From contig JAENRP010000019.1 in the NCBI GenBank assembly GCA_024741835.1, positions 106,691-170,690 on the forward strand: a stretch of 64,000 nt of DNA. Direction: 5' to 3'. The position numbers and the translations under genes were made by a program. The DNA is from Diplocarpon mali. Taxonomy: Eukaryota > Ascomycota > Leotiomycetes > Helotiales > Drepanopezizaceae. The notes beneath the pieces were generated by a model. The model searched no databases and was not told where the DNA came from. It saw only the letters and a list, made by a program, of their open reading frames with translations. Positions within the stretch are counted from its first letter, which is position 1. Each line of letters starts with the position of its first letter. This document shows, in pieces, positions 11,980-24,990 of the stretch.

Positions 11980-13252
11980 CTATTTCCTCTGCCTCGTAAT
12001 CTCAAAAGCCTTCAGCAGCCCCTCAACAGTAGTGCCCACGTTCTCTATGACCGCCGGCAACTTCCCGTAGCTGCCCTCGCGCATGACCACCACCAGCGCA
12101 AGGTACTTGTTCACTTCCCTCAACAGCACGGGCCTCTTGCCATCCGTCAACACAATGGTACTCTCGGCCTCTTTACACGCGACCTGGTCCTCCAGTTTCT
12201 TGTTCCAGGGCTCGCCTTCAAGCGTGCTCGTGTAGGATGCTGGACGGTTCCAACCGTAGATCTCGGAGATGTCGACGATAACGTCGATGTAGTCGCTGCA
12301 GATCTCGTAGCTGGGCATGTCAACGGGGGAGCTGTCGGTCGCGATGTAGATCTTGGAGAGGACGTCGAAGAGGTAGGCTTTTTCGAAGCCGGAGGCGCGG
12401 CACAGGTTGTTCAGGAGAGCTTCGAGGGTGGGCAGGTGCGGGATGAGCTTTTGGATTACCTTGGAGAAGGCTTCGAAGATGGAGTGGTCGTAGATGCTCG
12501 TGAGGTGGAAGTTGACAGGTGCGTTCTCGACGCCGTGGTCGGATAGCTCGTCTTGGATGCGCTGCATAATGTCGCGCTGAATATCGAGCTTGAAGTCGTC
12601 AGAGAGGCCGTCAACTTTGTGGATGAAGACCTCGATGTTGACGTGAGGGTAGGAGGGCTGTAGGTTGAGGATGGTGGAGTTGAGGCGGGAGATGACTTCC
12701 AGGTAATCATCTTGTGCGTCAATCACCCAAATTAGAGCGCCGATTTCACCGAAGATGGCGTCGAGATCGAAGGATGGGTCGAGAAAGTCAACTTGTCCAG
12801 GGAAGTCCCACACTTGAAAGTCCATGAAAGAGCTGCATGTTGTCAGCTTGAGCATTTTCAACACGGTAGGGGAGGGCTTACTGCATGGAGTCTTTCTGAA
12901 TACGGGCGGTGGATTCCAGGAAGAGGGTTTCATTAGGAGGCATCTTGTGGAATACCACGCTCGAGATTGATGATTTGCCACTCCTGGTTGTGGTCAGCGC
13001 GTTCTCAGCTGTAGTACAGAGTACCAACCTTCTCTGCCCCATCAACAACAACCTAGGCTTTCCCTTCGCAGCGGGACCTGGTGCAGGGCCAGGCGCAGAT
13101 GCGGGATTGTTCTTCTGAGCGATTGATCGGTTCTGTTCGTAAAGACGTTCAAGATTTAGCTGAGCTGGACTGATATGTCTGACGGGACCCTGACGCGCAG
13201 GACCATTGTATTTGCCATCCAGCTTAGTTCTGCGGCGCCCATTGGAAAGCAT
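11980..13252 (-). CDS. GTR2: Rag GTPase, Gtr2/RagC-RagD type
   Basis: Exons 13252-13029, 12983-12882 and 12832-11980; introns of 45 and 49 bases; 392 residues. It is the RagC-like half of the Rag heterodimer that tethers TORC1 to the vacuole/lysosome membrane in response to amino acids. Visible motifs: P-loop GQRRSGKSS at 72-80, split by intron 1 between the two arginines and the Ser; [12 protein letters not shown] switch region at 89-100; WDFPGQ at 117-122; and HKVDGL as the guanine-specificity segment. The C-terminal half is the longin-like dimerisation domain with [10 protein letters not shown]. The N-terminal 65 residues are basic, then Pro/Ala/Gly-rich (a [10 protein letters not shown] stretch) and longer than in yeast. 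The usual partner Gtr1/RagA is not in the window. The start is the first ATG of the open frame. Confidence 0.93.
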
Positions 13253-15982
13253 GACTCTTTACACCAGGAGACAGAACAGAAAGATTTTGTAAAGGAGATT
13301 GGGTGCGAGCGTGCGTGTTACAGCCGTAAGGTGTTGCTGCCGCGTGCGTACGAAAAAAAAAAAACAGACGGGGCAGACCAGGCTCTTTCAAGCGAGAAAT
13401 CAGAATGACGACAAAGTCTTCGGCAGCAAGCAACACGCACCACAACATCAACAAACAGAGATGCAGGTAATCAATCCCCTCCGGTCCATCTGCGCAGCTG
13501 AGCTGATCTAGTACAGGTACCAATTCCAGGGACTCGGCCACGCTACTAAGCCATCGGCGTACCAAACGCAGCATCTCGGTACAGCAACAGCAACGACGGG
13601 TACATGCAGGACACCGAGTCGACCGATACTTATCAGACCATCTCGATCCCTTATATAAACATCAGACCGAACAAACGCGGAGACTGAAACAGTGACGTGA
13701 GTCAGAGTCGGACAGCGCGGCATCCTCTCCAACGACTGGTCTGGTACGACGCAATATCAGAAAGAAACTTGGTGGAGCGCGTTCGACTGCGTTATAGAAA
13801 GCTTGCTTACGCCCAGCGCAGCTCAGAACAGAGAAATAAAAGCAGTATGGAATGCAGTAGACAGATTCCGAGTCGACAAACGAGGGGGGGCATCACATCA
13901 CGTACCTCCATTTGTGCGACGCAAGGAGGCGAAGGGTGATGTCTTGGATGAGCTGGCCTGGCGGGTCTAGCTGGTCTTCTTCCGGCTGAGCTGGCCTCTG
14001 ACTGAGAAATGGATTATCTTCACCGGCCTGACGTTGGTCGTTGGGCACGCAGTGGCTGTATGGCTGCCCTGCAGGCTCGCTGTCGCAAATCCAAGTCTGG
14101 CCCCAAGACGTGGGGAGACTGGACTGCAATTGGCACCGGCGTAGGCTGCTGGTTCTTCTGGCACAGTCCCAGATCAGATCCCAAGACGGCCCGGCGACCT
14201 GTCTATCTATCTTATCAGCACCTATCCCGTGGTCTCGGGTGACGAGTCACATTACCTGCTCTACTCCCTTCACCTGGGCTGTTGTAGCCTCACGATGCTG
14301 CAGCCTCTGACCCTCGCCAGGGCTCGCCGGGGCTTTCCGGTGCGTGGGTATGCAGGACTCGCTGCCGAAGAACGCTTGCCGAAGGACGAGCAGGTAGAAG
14401 AGAGGGGGGGGGATGTCTGGAGGAGGAGATCTCTTGTCAAGGGGATTGGAGTGTTGAGTCTTGATTGGACGATGTCGAGACCAGGTCAGTCAGAGCGTCG
14501 CCTGCCCCCCCGCAGAATCTGGCGGAAAGCCGACGCCTAATGACTTGAAGGTCGGAGTTAACCGTTGTGAGGCTAACCCCGACTATCAGTCTGCCGCTAG
14601 TAACAAAGCTTCCCCTTACGCCTCCTCGAGCTCCGTGAAATACCTACCTACCTTGAATTTCGCATGCTTGTCATGCTCTCAGGGTGTACACATATCTGGC
14701 TGCTCACAGCGAGGTGGTATTCCGCCGAACCCTTCTGGCCTGGTTCGAGTACACCAAATAACAATCACATTTCCTTCCCAGCTAGGTCCTGACCTTTTCC
14801 AACGGTCTACAAACCAACAACCCTGGTACCCATCTATCAGCAGAAGGGTGGAGAAAAGACTGAGTACCGTACTTACTCGACGCCTTGTATTCCATACGGA
14901 TTCAGAGAGATGTGGTTCATCTTCTAGATCACCAATCGAAGAAGGATTCCCCAAGATCTTGTTGCACCAGCACGACATACCACCTCCGAGTACAGTACAC
15001 ACAGCACGAAGCACAGCATCCGCGGGCGCTCGCAGCGGGATAATGATCCGTGATACTCGCCGTTCTACGAAGTACTTTACTTTTTCCAGTGGGCTGGAAA
15101 TGTGGACATGTGATCCCTAGGGGTAGCTGAGTTTTTCGGGCGGTCAAAGTCCTTGTACTATGATGGATATGCCCACGTTTGCGGCCCACAGAAAATAGTG
15201 AGTACGTCACCCTCGGACGAAGTTTAATCAGATAAAAATTGGAGCTGGTGTGGGTTGCCTTCAAGGGGGTGTAACTACAGTACGAAGTAATACTGTGTAA
15301 TATCAGCCAATTCAAGCCCTTGATAGTATAGCTACCCTAGCCTCTAGCAGACCAATTTCTGATTGGTGTTCTAAATGCTAGCAAGGGCTACCTGCTACTC
15401 AAAAGAGTGCTCAAAAAAGTGCTCAAGAGCTTCGGTCCAGATTTTGTACTATTTGACATCTGTTCGGTGGGGGAGGGAATGGGGGGAGGTACAGTAATAC
15501 AACTAGGACCTGCCTACGACAACGTCGCTTGGTGCTCCACGAGAGAACGTAACTCGATGATTACTTTATGCTATTCTGTCCTTTTCCTACCGCAGAATGC
15601 CGGAGAGAAAAAGAGAGAGAGAGAGAAGGAGAGCAGAGTCCAACATATTTAGGATTGATTACAAGAGCGGCCTTTTACCTAGCCACGCCTGCGGTGCAAG
15701 ACATCAAGCCGCTGTACCCTACAGGTGACTAACCAACCCTAGGTAGCATATCATTTGCTTGCCTGCCAAATTCAACTCCTCGCTGACCAGTACAGGCGCA
15801 ATTTCAAACGCAATGAACCAATCAATCCCATGAACTTGATGAAGATACTGAAAAGCCACAAGCCAGTGAAGAAGCATGCCCCAGTTTTTGTCCAGTAAAC
15901 AGCCCTCCAGATTCCGCTGTAGTCTCTACGTCGAGTTCCAATCCCCATCATAGTCCCTTTATCCAGTAATGCATTCCCCTCA
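13253..15982. other. Gene-poor region between Gtr2 and the MIF-like gene
   Basis: It holds the promoter side of Gtr2 and the 3' flank of the next gene. Frames of up to 219 codons occur (14461-15120, +) but have no recognisable domain, composition bias or splice partners. A poly-A run lies at 13352-13363 and a short GA-rich stretch near 15605-15630. No tRNA was recognised. Either non-coding or a gene I cannot recognise. Confidence 0.4.
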
Positions 15983-17217
15983 TTAAGCAGTCTTTCCGAA
16001 AATCGTAGCAATAAAACTCTTCCTTCGGCTCATCTTCTGCACCTTCTCCGCCTTGCGGTTGAAGTCACTCTTCCTACCTGTAAGTTCCGGAGCTGGTGCT
16101 GTAGTGTCCCCGTTCTCTGTCCCATTACGCAGGCCATTGCTTGTAGGCGGCGGCGTCGAAGGCCCGCTCTCGTTATGCGTTGACATAGCATTCATGCCCC
16201 TCAAGCTTCTTACGCTCTGTCTCCTACGACTTTTGCTCGCCCCCTTACTCAGGCTATGATGTGTGTTGACATTGTTTTCGGTCGTCTCTCTTTCCAACTC
16301 CTCAATTTCACCGCTGACTGTTTTCCCATCGTTGGCCAGGTTTTCTTCAGCGATGGCGACAAATTTGATTACGCCTCGTCGTGCAATAACTCCGATGGCT
16401 TCTTCCATATGGACGGCTAGTAGCGCAGCATTGCGCTTGTTTGTAACCGGCTGTAGTTGGCAAGGTAGGGCCGTGATATTTAAAGTGTAGGCAGGGTCGA
16501 AGTTACCGCCGAAAAGCATGCAGCAGGAATGTGCAAGGGAGACCACGATGGAGTTCTCGGGGCGTTGATATCGTTGTGAGAGGTAGTATGAGAGGTCTGT
16601 GATGAACGTGTACTCGTCGTGCACCTGCAGTTATTAGAACATACTTGCGTCCCCCACATGTAGAAACTTACTATCACATTTGTTCGCACATCCGCCACAA
16701 CCATCGACTCCTTCGTTACTCTCTCCCGCGCAGAGGATTTCGGCTCTCGGTACGCAAACACATCTCCATAGTACTGGCTCTTTCTCTTCGCGAGATCTTT
16801 CCGCTCTGACGCCGCCGTATCCGAAAAGATTGGCCCATCGCCCGGCGTACCACGATCCATGTGTCTCGTAATTCGCCGCTCTTCCCTTGTCGTCGCGGAC
16901 GAGCTATTGGTCGCAGAGGGACTGGCCCTAGGACTTGTCTCATGCATCACGGCGTCGTTCTCGCTTTCTGCGGGCGAGGGAGGCAGTTGAATGATCTTGG
17001 GGGAGGGTGATGCGAGGTAGGATTGTCGGCGCAGTTTCTTGTTGATAAGCACGGCGTCGATGTCAGGGTCGTACCGTTGCGAAGTAACGTCGATGGTTCG
17101 GAATGTGCCTGGCATTTCTGCCACTAGTTTCGAGGGCAGAAATGAGCTGTGGTTGCGAGGACACCGAGATTGTGGAGTGAATGGGAAGCAAACGCGAGAT
17201 TTCGTATTAGGCGGCAA
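15983..17217 (-). CDS. MIF/tautomerase-superfamily domain protein with disordered flanks
   Basis: Exons 17217-16672 and 16624-15983, 47-base intron with GTAAGT donor, 395 residues. Residues about 172-290 match the macrophage-migration-inhibitory-factor fold as seen in fungal homologues: the first strand VVADVRTNV, then a helix with FITDLSYYLSQRYQRP, the LFGGNFDPAYTLNITAL core and NKRNAALLAVHM. MIF-type tautomerases use a free N-terminal proline; here the domain is preceded by about 170 residues of Ser/Pro/Arg-rich sequence and the aligned position is not proline. Residues after 290 are basic and Ser-rich, ending near SRRKSF. So the fold is supported but tautomerase activity is doubtful. The start could instead be the ATG at 17115 (residue 35). 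Function in fungi is unclear. Confidence 0.8.
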
Positions 17218-19344
17218 GATCTGCAGCTCGCAGTCGGATCTGAGTTCAGCAAAAGCAAAAGCAATCGTTGATATCGTGAATAGGCCTGATGGTTAATCAA
17301 TGCTCTGATTTCTACTGGAGGAAATTACCCGACGGATGTTAAAGGAGGGCTGGATCCTGAAGTGAATACTGGATGTAGCGTAACAAAAAGGAGCCGTGAT
17401 GTTCGTTCGTATTCTCGAGAAGCTTGCAGCTGCCAGCATTCTTAAACTTCGCAATAAGGTTTCTGGGGAAGCCGCGACACCCAAGGCGGGAATTGATCCC
17501 ACTCAGCTCGTGCTTTGATGTTCCAGAAAAACATTCGAGCTGCAACTCGTGAATGATATGGGTCTAGGCACAGAAGGTGGTGGAAGGGGGGGATGGCGCT
17601 GCTTGTCGCGACGCCACCGAGGGTTTTGGTGGCGATATTGAATCTGGTGTTCCTTGGTGATTGGGTATGAAGCTTCAAGGCTGCAAAGAAGAAAAAAGGG
17701 GGTGCGAGCTCATGCGTTGGTTCTCTGGCTTACCTACTCCATGACCTCTGCTTATACCTCTCTTACTTACACAGTATGCAGGAGAAGCTCTGCCCGTGCA
17801 GGACCCGAAACTCATGGCCGAAGCAAGAAGGCTGCCCACAGCTACTTTCGAGTCATGAGTCCTGCTTCAGAGCTGTAGAAGCTTGTGGTGTCTTGGACGG
17901 ATAATTGAGTTGGGGAATTTTGTGAAGTCAAAACGCACAGAAGGTAAAAGTAAACGGTAGGTGTATGAGGTAGCTAGGTAGGTCGAAGAAATTTAGCCGA
18001 TGACTCAGCAGGTCTGATCACAATGCGTATGCGTGAGCTTGTGAGCTGACCACAGCGGGCTCGACCACGACATACATCCTCGGGAAATGGTGCGACAAAA
18101 GGGCTCGCGCTGACTGCTCTTACCATTCAGACGTTCGAGAATTTGTGCATTGCTGAGTCTGCGTTCTCAACTGTGCTCTGCACTTGGACTCATCTGACGT
18201 CCGTCCATCAGTACATCCCAAAAGTCAAGCTAGAACCCCGTCAGAGTAAATTGGATTCGTATATTCGCGGTTTGTACTCCCGATCGGTTAATTCCGCAGA
18301 CACCATGGGTCAGAACCCATCGATCGGCTCTCACCAATCTGGGGAGTGCAGCTATGCTTAGTGGAAACAACAGCAAGAGTAAGCCGAGGTTCCAAGGCCT
18401 TGGTACAATAATCATCTTGCTTTCGATTTATTGTTTCGCAAACAATTAAGAAGACTACGAGGGTCTTCCTGCCACTCAAGCTTTCAGCACTTGGCCTTGG
18501 AATACTGTTGTAGAGCTCGAGACATGGTAGTCCGTTCCGAGGAGTTATGCCTTTGGTCACTACCTAGTAGTAGGTGTGATTCACAGTGGTTGCGAGATCA
18601 AGAGTTAAGAAATCAGGTTATTCTTGGCTGCCCTAGAACGTCTCTCAATTAATCTTCATGCTTTACATAGTACTCTGTAATCAGAGAGAGGTCATTTTGT
18701 TCCTGGTGCGATCAGCGCGGGGTCTGAAGCTGGTAGATCCGTCTCGGCTTATTCGGCCGGGTCGTTCGTCTGAGGGCCCAGCTATTCAGGTTACCGATTC
18801 CTGTAGTATTCTACAAGTACCCATATCAAACCTCATCATGTGGGGATTGAACATTAGCCACTGTGAGCTCAAACGGGTTATTGTCGCTCCAAGGTCGCTG
18901 CCCGCAAATTCCAGCCCCGGCTCATACAGCGTCATGGATTGGCCAATTTCACCGATTTTTTGGATGACCATCTTGTGTCTTCTTCGCCTTAAACGCAGTC
19001 CCCTTTGCGCTCTCAGTTATACAACAGTACGCTGTGAAATAAACGGCTAACTGATTTATATGACAAATCCATACCCATCAGCCTCTTCTTCGGAGCTCAG
19101 TGCCACCACACCAATCCCATGTTCCAAGTTGTATTGCCCAAAGAAGCAAATATGAATCATAGTTATGTTGAAGATAATGCAACCACTCCTATTGCAACAG
19201 TTGTTTTGCAAAATCAAAGAAAGCTGTAAGGGATGGACTTGAGGATAAGTTTCTGCAAGTCTGCAAGGCCTGCACGAACTGCTTAATGGATGTTAGAATA
19301 TACAAGGATTGTGCTTATGTAATCGTACCTTGTACTTCGTACTA
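17218..19344. other. Gene-free transition toward the AT-rich block
   Basis: Upstream flank of the MIF-like gene. Base composition is mixed and only short, unrelated frames occur. From about 19.1 kb the sequence becomes AT-rich. I see no gene, tRNA or clear repeat here. Confidence 0.4.
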
Positions 19345-20606
19345 TGGGTAAATAATGTACAATTCTAGGCCGTATATACTAGATACTTGGCAATGCTGCT
19401 TTTACAATTTCCTTAATATTTTATATGGCCTCCTCCTACTGCGATTATAGCTTTATATCTCTTTAGCATTTCCCTAATTAATTCTCTAATCCTTTTAATT
19501 GTTATCAATTCTTACGCTTCTTTTATAGCTTTATATAGTCTCTTATAGGATCGATGAACCTTTGGATATTTACCTTTAATATAATCTTTTATTTTATCTT
19601 ATACTATCTTAATTGGGTTTAAATTAAGAGAATTCGCAAGCTAAAAGATAGGGGTAATCCTAATTGCTTCAAATACCGATTGAGTATATTTAGAAGCGTA
19701 CCCTTTTGCATTATCCTATTGGAATTCAAGCTTAGGATATTACTATAGAATCTCTTAAACCTTTAGGATAATAATTCTAGAGTATAAGCCTTTATTTATT
19801 ATTTCTTAATCCTTTTCTTAAAATAACCTTTAATACTAATTGTATTTCCTTAATATTATTTTTTAAAATATCTATCCAATCTTCCTTTAATATCGATCCT
19901 TAATACAATTAGGGTGATATTCTTCTTAAGACCCGATTTCTTATATGATCTATTCCTTTATATATTTCCTAGGATTAACTTACGTTTTATCACTTTATAA
20001 GACTGAAAACTATTGCTTTTTAATCCAATCCTTATGCTTAATAGCCTATTAAAGTTAAAAGATCTGATTTATATATATAAGGACTGGTTTTCGATAAGCA
20101 ATTCGTCGAATGAAGCCTTCCTTCTTAAAAGCTATACGAATAGCGTAGAAGCCGACGTTCTAATAAAGAATTAAAGGAATATCAGCCTAAGGAGTACGTC
20201 GATTTGCTCTTAAGGCTATAACCTATTAAATAATGTGTTTTCGTTATAGAGTATTTAAGTAAGCTTTACAGCCTTAAAGATGATATTAAGGAGTCAATCG
20301 AATCTATAGAGCATATTAAACTTAATATCGAGTAAGGTTCAATTGAAGGGCGATCTGATCTTAAGTCCAACTGGCATTAAAATAAAGAGTCTGATAGCGT
20401 ACTCGTTCGTTATAAAAGGTCTATTTTATAAGTGTCTTTAAAATCGGTATACTAAATGAAGAATCCATATTAAAAGCGTTGATTTTTAATATAAAAAGCA
20501 GCGAATTGTTATAGATAAATCATTAGCTATACCCCTTATATATAAGCCCTATTAATGGAAACCGGTAGAATTACGCATAGACAGCACTTGTACATTATTT
20601 CGGGCA
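19345..20606 (-). mobile_element. Decayed Tc1/mariner DNA transposon (RIP-mutated)
   Basis: About 1.26 kb bounded by TA on both sides (19343-19344 and 20607-20608). The ends are imperfect inverted repeats sharing AAATAATGTACAA. The minus strand between about 19690 and 19430 still reads as the transposase C-terminus, with LNPIK, IKDYIKGKYPKVHRSYK and IRELIREMLKRYKAII once stops are ignored; this corresponds to the 'LNPIE...' part of the DDE catalytic domain in fungal Tc1 elements. Many stops and very high AT content show it is dead. The size is normal for the family, so it is probably a full-length copy. Confidence 0.75.
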
Positions 20607-21693
20607 TATACCAAGTATATTACTCCTGCAGCTCCACAGAATTCTGAATCTATACCTTTAGATATCTACCAATGGAAATACATTTTCAATAGCATGCATC
20701 AGCATTATCGTCGATCTCCGTGCTGCGTAGCGGGCTCTGATGCCAGCTGGTGAAAGCGACATTCCTTTTACAAATATAGAGTCTCAGCCCCTGCTTGCTT
20801 ATGCAGTTTTTGACTTACTCTCTCTACGAAATACTCATATTGGCTGATTCTGTAGTGAAAATGGGAATGTAACAGTAATTGCCATCAGTCCTCTGGAAAA
20901 ATAAAGGTCCTGAATTTGCATTGGTAAAATCCAATTTCGTTTTATTTTGAGCGCGAGTTAATACAAACTTTTGACGAATCACATTACCTGATTTCCCTTA
21001 TTTTCCTAATCCTCTCTTGGCTTAAATCAATTCGTTCAGCCCAGACCGTCAGATTTGGATACCATCACATTGTTGACTTTCGAGATCCTAAGCAATATTT
21101 ACTTTGCTCAAAACTCATCTCTTCAATGATACCAACATGTAAATGTTACCTGCAGATAACTCGCGTGAGAAATTCGTGCTCTTACATTGTTTGACACTGT
21201 CGGAAAGTGTAGCTCATACTTGAACACGTGCATCATATCTTTGTTGACAACTGAATCATCTGGTTCATGTGGCAAAGCGATACTACTAGTTTTGCTGCAA
21301 CTCTTAATTCACAGTTAGGCACCGTGAGGACGCACGGATAGTCCCCCTGAGCGGAGAATATAGATAATAGTACTTTGACTTTGGTAATAGATCGCCAATG
21401 AGAAGCAGGTAATAATAATTAAGTGCCTCAAATTGAATCGGAAATAAGGCGAAATTTTCCATGAGCCACGAACGAAGTCGTAGTTGGCAGACCTGTTGTC
21501 TATGAAATTGGAGTTGAGTCAATTGACAAGGGTCAGGGCTAAATCTGAACAAGAATTCGTTCTTGAAGAACAGAATCCTCAAACTGCTTCGTATCTACAA
21601 AGAAGACAACAGTGAACAATAACAGAGAACCAGTAGGGCAAAAAGCATTACACATTGGGAGGGCACGGATTGCATGGTTTTCAACCCAATAAT
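20607..21693. other. Unassigned host DNA left of the retrotransposon nest
   Basis: Less AT-rich than its two transposon neighbours, so likely original host sequence. A 92-codon minus frame (21304-21582) has no recognised family. The segment ends at the 5-base ATAAT target duplication (21689-21693) of the nest and was contiguous with 48323 onward before insertion. Confidence 0.5.
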
Positions 21694-21865
21694 TGTTGTA
21701 GTAGTAATGGAAAAAGTAGAATCAATTGGATTAAGAAGAAGAGCTGAGAAGCAGCTCTAGAGCTATTTATATAAGAATACGCTAAACCTAATTAGGATAG
21801 AATAGAACGCTACTCCTTTATATACTAGCGAAGTAGTAGCCGATATGATATAGCTCCTTCTAATA
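21694..21865 (-). repeat. Left LTR (3' LTR) of outer Copia
   Basis: 172 bases, nearly identical to 48146-48317. It contains an inverted repeat around AGAGCTGAGAAGCAGCTCT. It is preceded by the ATAAT duplication. Since the element reads minus, this is its 3' LTR. Confidence 0.92.
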
Positions 21866-22034
21866 GTCCCTTAGATATAAATATCTATAGTTAGCGCTAG
21901 TCTCCTATTAATATAATGCCGCGCGACTATAGTCGAAGATTTGGTCCCTTAAGAGAGCGAGAGTAGTTTAAGGAAGTGACTTAATGCAGATATCCGCCAG
22001 GTTTTCTACCGACGGAATATAAGAAAGACTATAT

Positions 22035-22292
22035 TTGCTATTAGCGAATCGTTCGCGGACAAAGTAGTAATAAACGTTGATATATTTTAAGTAGTTGCTC
22101 GTTCGTTAGTCCTTAATTAGTGCAATAGTAGGTTTATTATTAACTAGGAGATATGTATTAATTATTAATAAGTTAGTAGAATTACTAATAAGTTCCTTAA
22201 TCGCTTAGCGAGCTTATACTAAGTGGCTAGCGGCGTATAATGCAGTTATATACTTAGCTTTATAAGTAGATTTTGCAACGTAAGACTACTGC
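22035..22292 (-). pseudogene. Outer Copia RNase H remnant
   Basis: Translating minus and ignoring stops gives a Copia RNase H signature: KSTYKAKYITALYAASH, then NNKPTIALIKD and a KYINVYYYFVRE tail. The catalytic Asp of the usual VDN motif reads as Asn, a G-to-A change as expected of RIP. It is the far end of the pol whose reverse transcriptase part now lies beyond the Gypsy insertion, near 38.1 kb. Confidence 0.75.
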
Positions 22293-22830
22293 TTAAAAGA
22301 TTATAATATAGTATAGCTATTAACCTTTAGTATATACTTTAAAAATGACTTAGAGTTATCTAGGTCTAAGCTAAAGGAGGCATTAGAGTATATAACGAGT
22401 TAAATCCTAGTTGCGGATTGCGTTGTCTGCTAAGATGGCTAGACGTTAGTTATATAGATGCTAAGGTTGCAGGTTGCTTAAATATAGTGCAACGTTTGGT
22501 ATGCTATCTTTAGGTATAGCTCTAATAGGTTTGAGTTATATAAGCTGAGTATACTAACTATATATAATAGATCTAGACGACTAATAATTGCGAGGAAGTT
22601 AATAGAACTAACGATCGATTAGAACGTTTTCTAACGTTTGAGGTTAATAGGTTCGTCTGCTAAGGATCGTAGTAGAAAAGAGTTTGGATCTAGCGGCATA
22701 AGTCTTCTATTACAGTCGCTTATACTATAATGGCGCAGGATCGCTGCAATATATATACGCTAATATAGCTAAACTAGCTATATACTATAGAAGTGGCTAT
22801 CCTCGATCTTAAGTTTAAGTAGGAGCTTAG

Positions 22831-23137
22831 TATAACGATACAGAACCGCCGAAGTGCGAGATCAAGTATGGGAGCAAGAAGTAGTGCAAAAGGCGTATTC
22901 TATAGGTCTAATACAAAGGAAACGAAGAAGTTAGAGAGCCCTCTTTAAGGGAGAGCCCTTCTTCCTTATATATATAGTAGCTAGAAGCTCTATTGCCTAT
23001 TCACATAATATTATATAAGAATATCCTTTTGCACTTTTAAGGTTAATTTAAGAAAACCCTATATCAAATCGAGATTGCAAAACCTTAAAACGCTATACTC
23101 CTAGGTAATTGCATTAAGTAGAGGTGCAGCTGTTATA
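22831..23137 (-). repeat. Left LTR of Gypsy Y
   Basis: 307 bases, TATAACGA...GTTATA, the mutated form of a TG...CA LTR. It is the first of four copies of this LTR in the window; differences among copies are mostly C/T and G/A. Confidence 0.92.
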
Positions 23138-24839
23138 CTACCTCCTCCCTTTAAGAATGCTTGCCTATAAGCGTTAAGAGGTTATAATAATTTTCGTATA
23201 GTAATGTACTTAGCGCGTTATTATATAAATAGTACTATTCTATATTTAATTTAGCGTAAGTCATATTATATACTTAAATTTATTTTTCCTTTTATAGGAT
23301 CTTCTTTCCTTAGTATAATAACTATATACTATCGCATAGGTCCTTTACTCCTACTATTATAGCGTAAGGCTAATATATAGTAGTAGAAATAATTACTACT
23401 ACTACTACTAACTACTATAAGTAAGTTTGCCCTAGTCTAAGGTCGAATTGCGTCTAATACGCATAGTGCCAATTCCCTTGCTATCAGGCGCCCTTGCGAT
23501 AGCCTACTGCGTATGCTACTATTAGTATATGCGGCGCCTTATGTACGATATTATATATAAATGCGAGTTTGAATTAGAGCGTAGTAAGAAGTGCTACTAA
23601 TATTAGGAGCAGAAGGTAGAGTGCATCTCTATAAGTACTTTAAATTAAGTCCAAAGTTCTGATTATACTAATACTTATTTAAAGCTTCCCTCTTATATTA
23701 GTAAGGAATTCGCAGTGCTATCCGCGGCCCTTAAGGAGTAGTAAGGGGAGGCTGCCTAATAGTAAGAGGAGGATAATAGTAGCAATAATGATAATAATAA
23801 CGCTTAGGCGGTTTCGGTAGGGAACTGCGAGATGCTCTATTAAAAGGCGGTCTAGCGCGCCTGGATTCTTATTAACTTCCTACTAGTGGCTAGCGCAGAG
23901 GCTTTAATTAGCCGCTCCTAATTAGAGCGTACTAGCCTTGCGGAGCTTTACTTTATAGCTAAGGCTATAGTAAGCTAGCTAAAGGGGGTTTAAGCAACAG
24001 TTGCTATAAGTTAAATCCAAATTAGTATTAAATCGATTGCTAACTTTTTAATAAGAGTGCGGCGACCTTATTAAGTCTTAGCTAATAAGGTTAAAGTAAT
24101 CCAGCTAAACTATACTAGGCCTCCTAAGGTCTATTACTATATTAATAGAGTAGACTACTATAGTAGTAGAGTCTTTTATAAGGAAAGGGGGGCTTATAGT
24201 AGCGAGGGTAGCGTTAGGCGCAGCGGCTAATAGGGCGGCGCCAGCGGCGGTAAGAGGAGGAGGTCAGGGTCGTTCTAAGCGGGGGTATATTTAAAAGGCG
24301 AGCTCTAGCTTTAGAACGGAATTAGAGCTTATCTTCCTAAGCGCAAAGGAGGAAGGGTTAAAGGAATTATAAGAGGAGGAGGCAGTTGGCCTAGCGTTAT
24401 TATTTTTCTATTTTTATTATTTTTCTCCTTTTTTTTTTTCTTTTTATTTATATTTTTAGATTTATTTACTAATCTATTTCGCATTTAGCCTATTATCTTT
24501 TAAGTAACTATAATTATCTATACTACTTTCTTAAGCCTTTAGCCAAGCTTATAGGTTCTAAGGTAGTCCTAGCTTTATAGGATTAGCCTAATAAAAGTCG
24601 CGAATCTTATATAAGGATCTTGTAAAATTTAAGGCGCGATACTAACTTAAATTGGGGTTATAACTAGTCCATTTAACCTAGTACTTTAGTTTCCCTTAAG
24701 ATAGGTATACACTTAGTATTTTAGATACTTTATATTCTTCTTACCTAGCGATCTTTTCTATAGTAGGCCAAGGTTATTCCTAACTTAGTAAAGGGTTCTA
24801 TAGGTCTTTAAATAGTAGCTTTAGCGTAAAGATATTATA

Positions 24840-24990
24840 TATTATAAAACCTATAGGCAGCTTAATCTAATATAAATTGCCTACCTTCTTAAGAACCTTA
24901 AAAGGGCTATCCTATTAATTAGCCAGTTTCCTATTAGGATAGTAGTTTTTAAGATTTTTTATTAAAAGATAGACTATATCTCTAGGTTTC
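24840..24990 (-). pseudogene. Gypsy Y integrase C-terminal remnant
   Basis: On the minus strand, ignoring stops, the segment resembles the module after the Gypsy integrase core, where KNLKTT and KL...R..GPF-like residues precede a conserved Leu/Pro strand. It fits the expected 3' position in pol. The homologous segment in element X is near 31020-31180. Confidence 0.5.

Noticed and set aside
14461..15120. 219-codon plus frame
   Set aside because: Composition-driven; no recognisable motif and no consistent codon bias compared with the real genes.
15772..16011. Minus frame with a hydrophobic stretch after the MIF-like gene
   Set aside because: Overlaps the end of the MIF-like exon in another frame and has no start context; likely chance in the 3' UTR.
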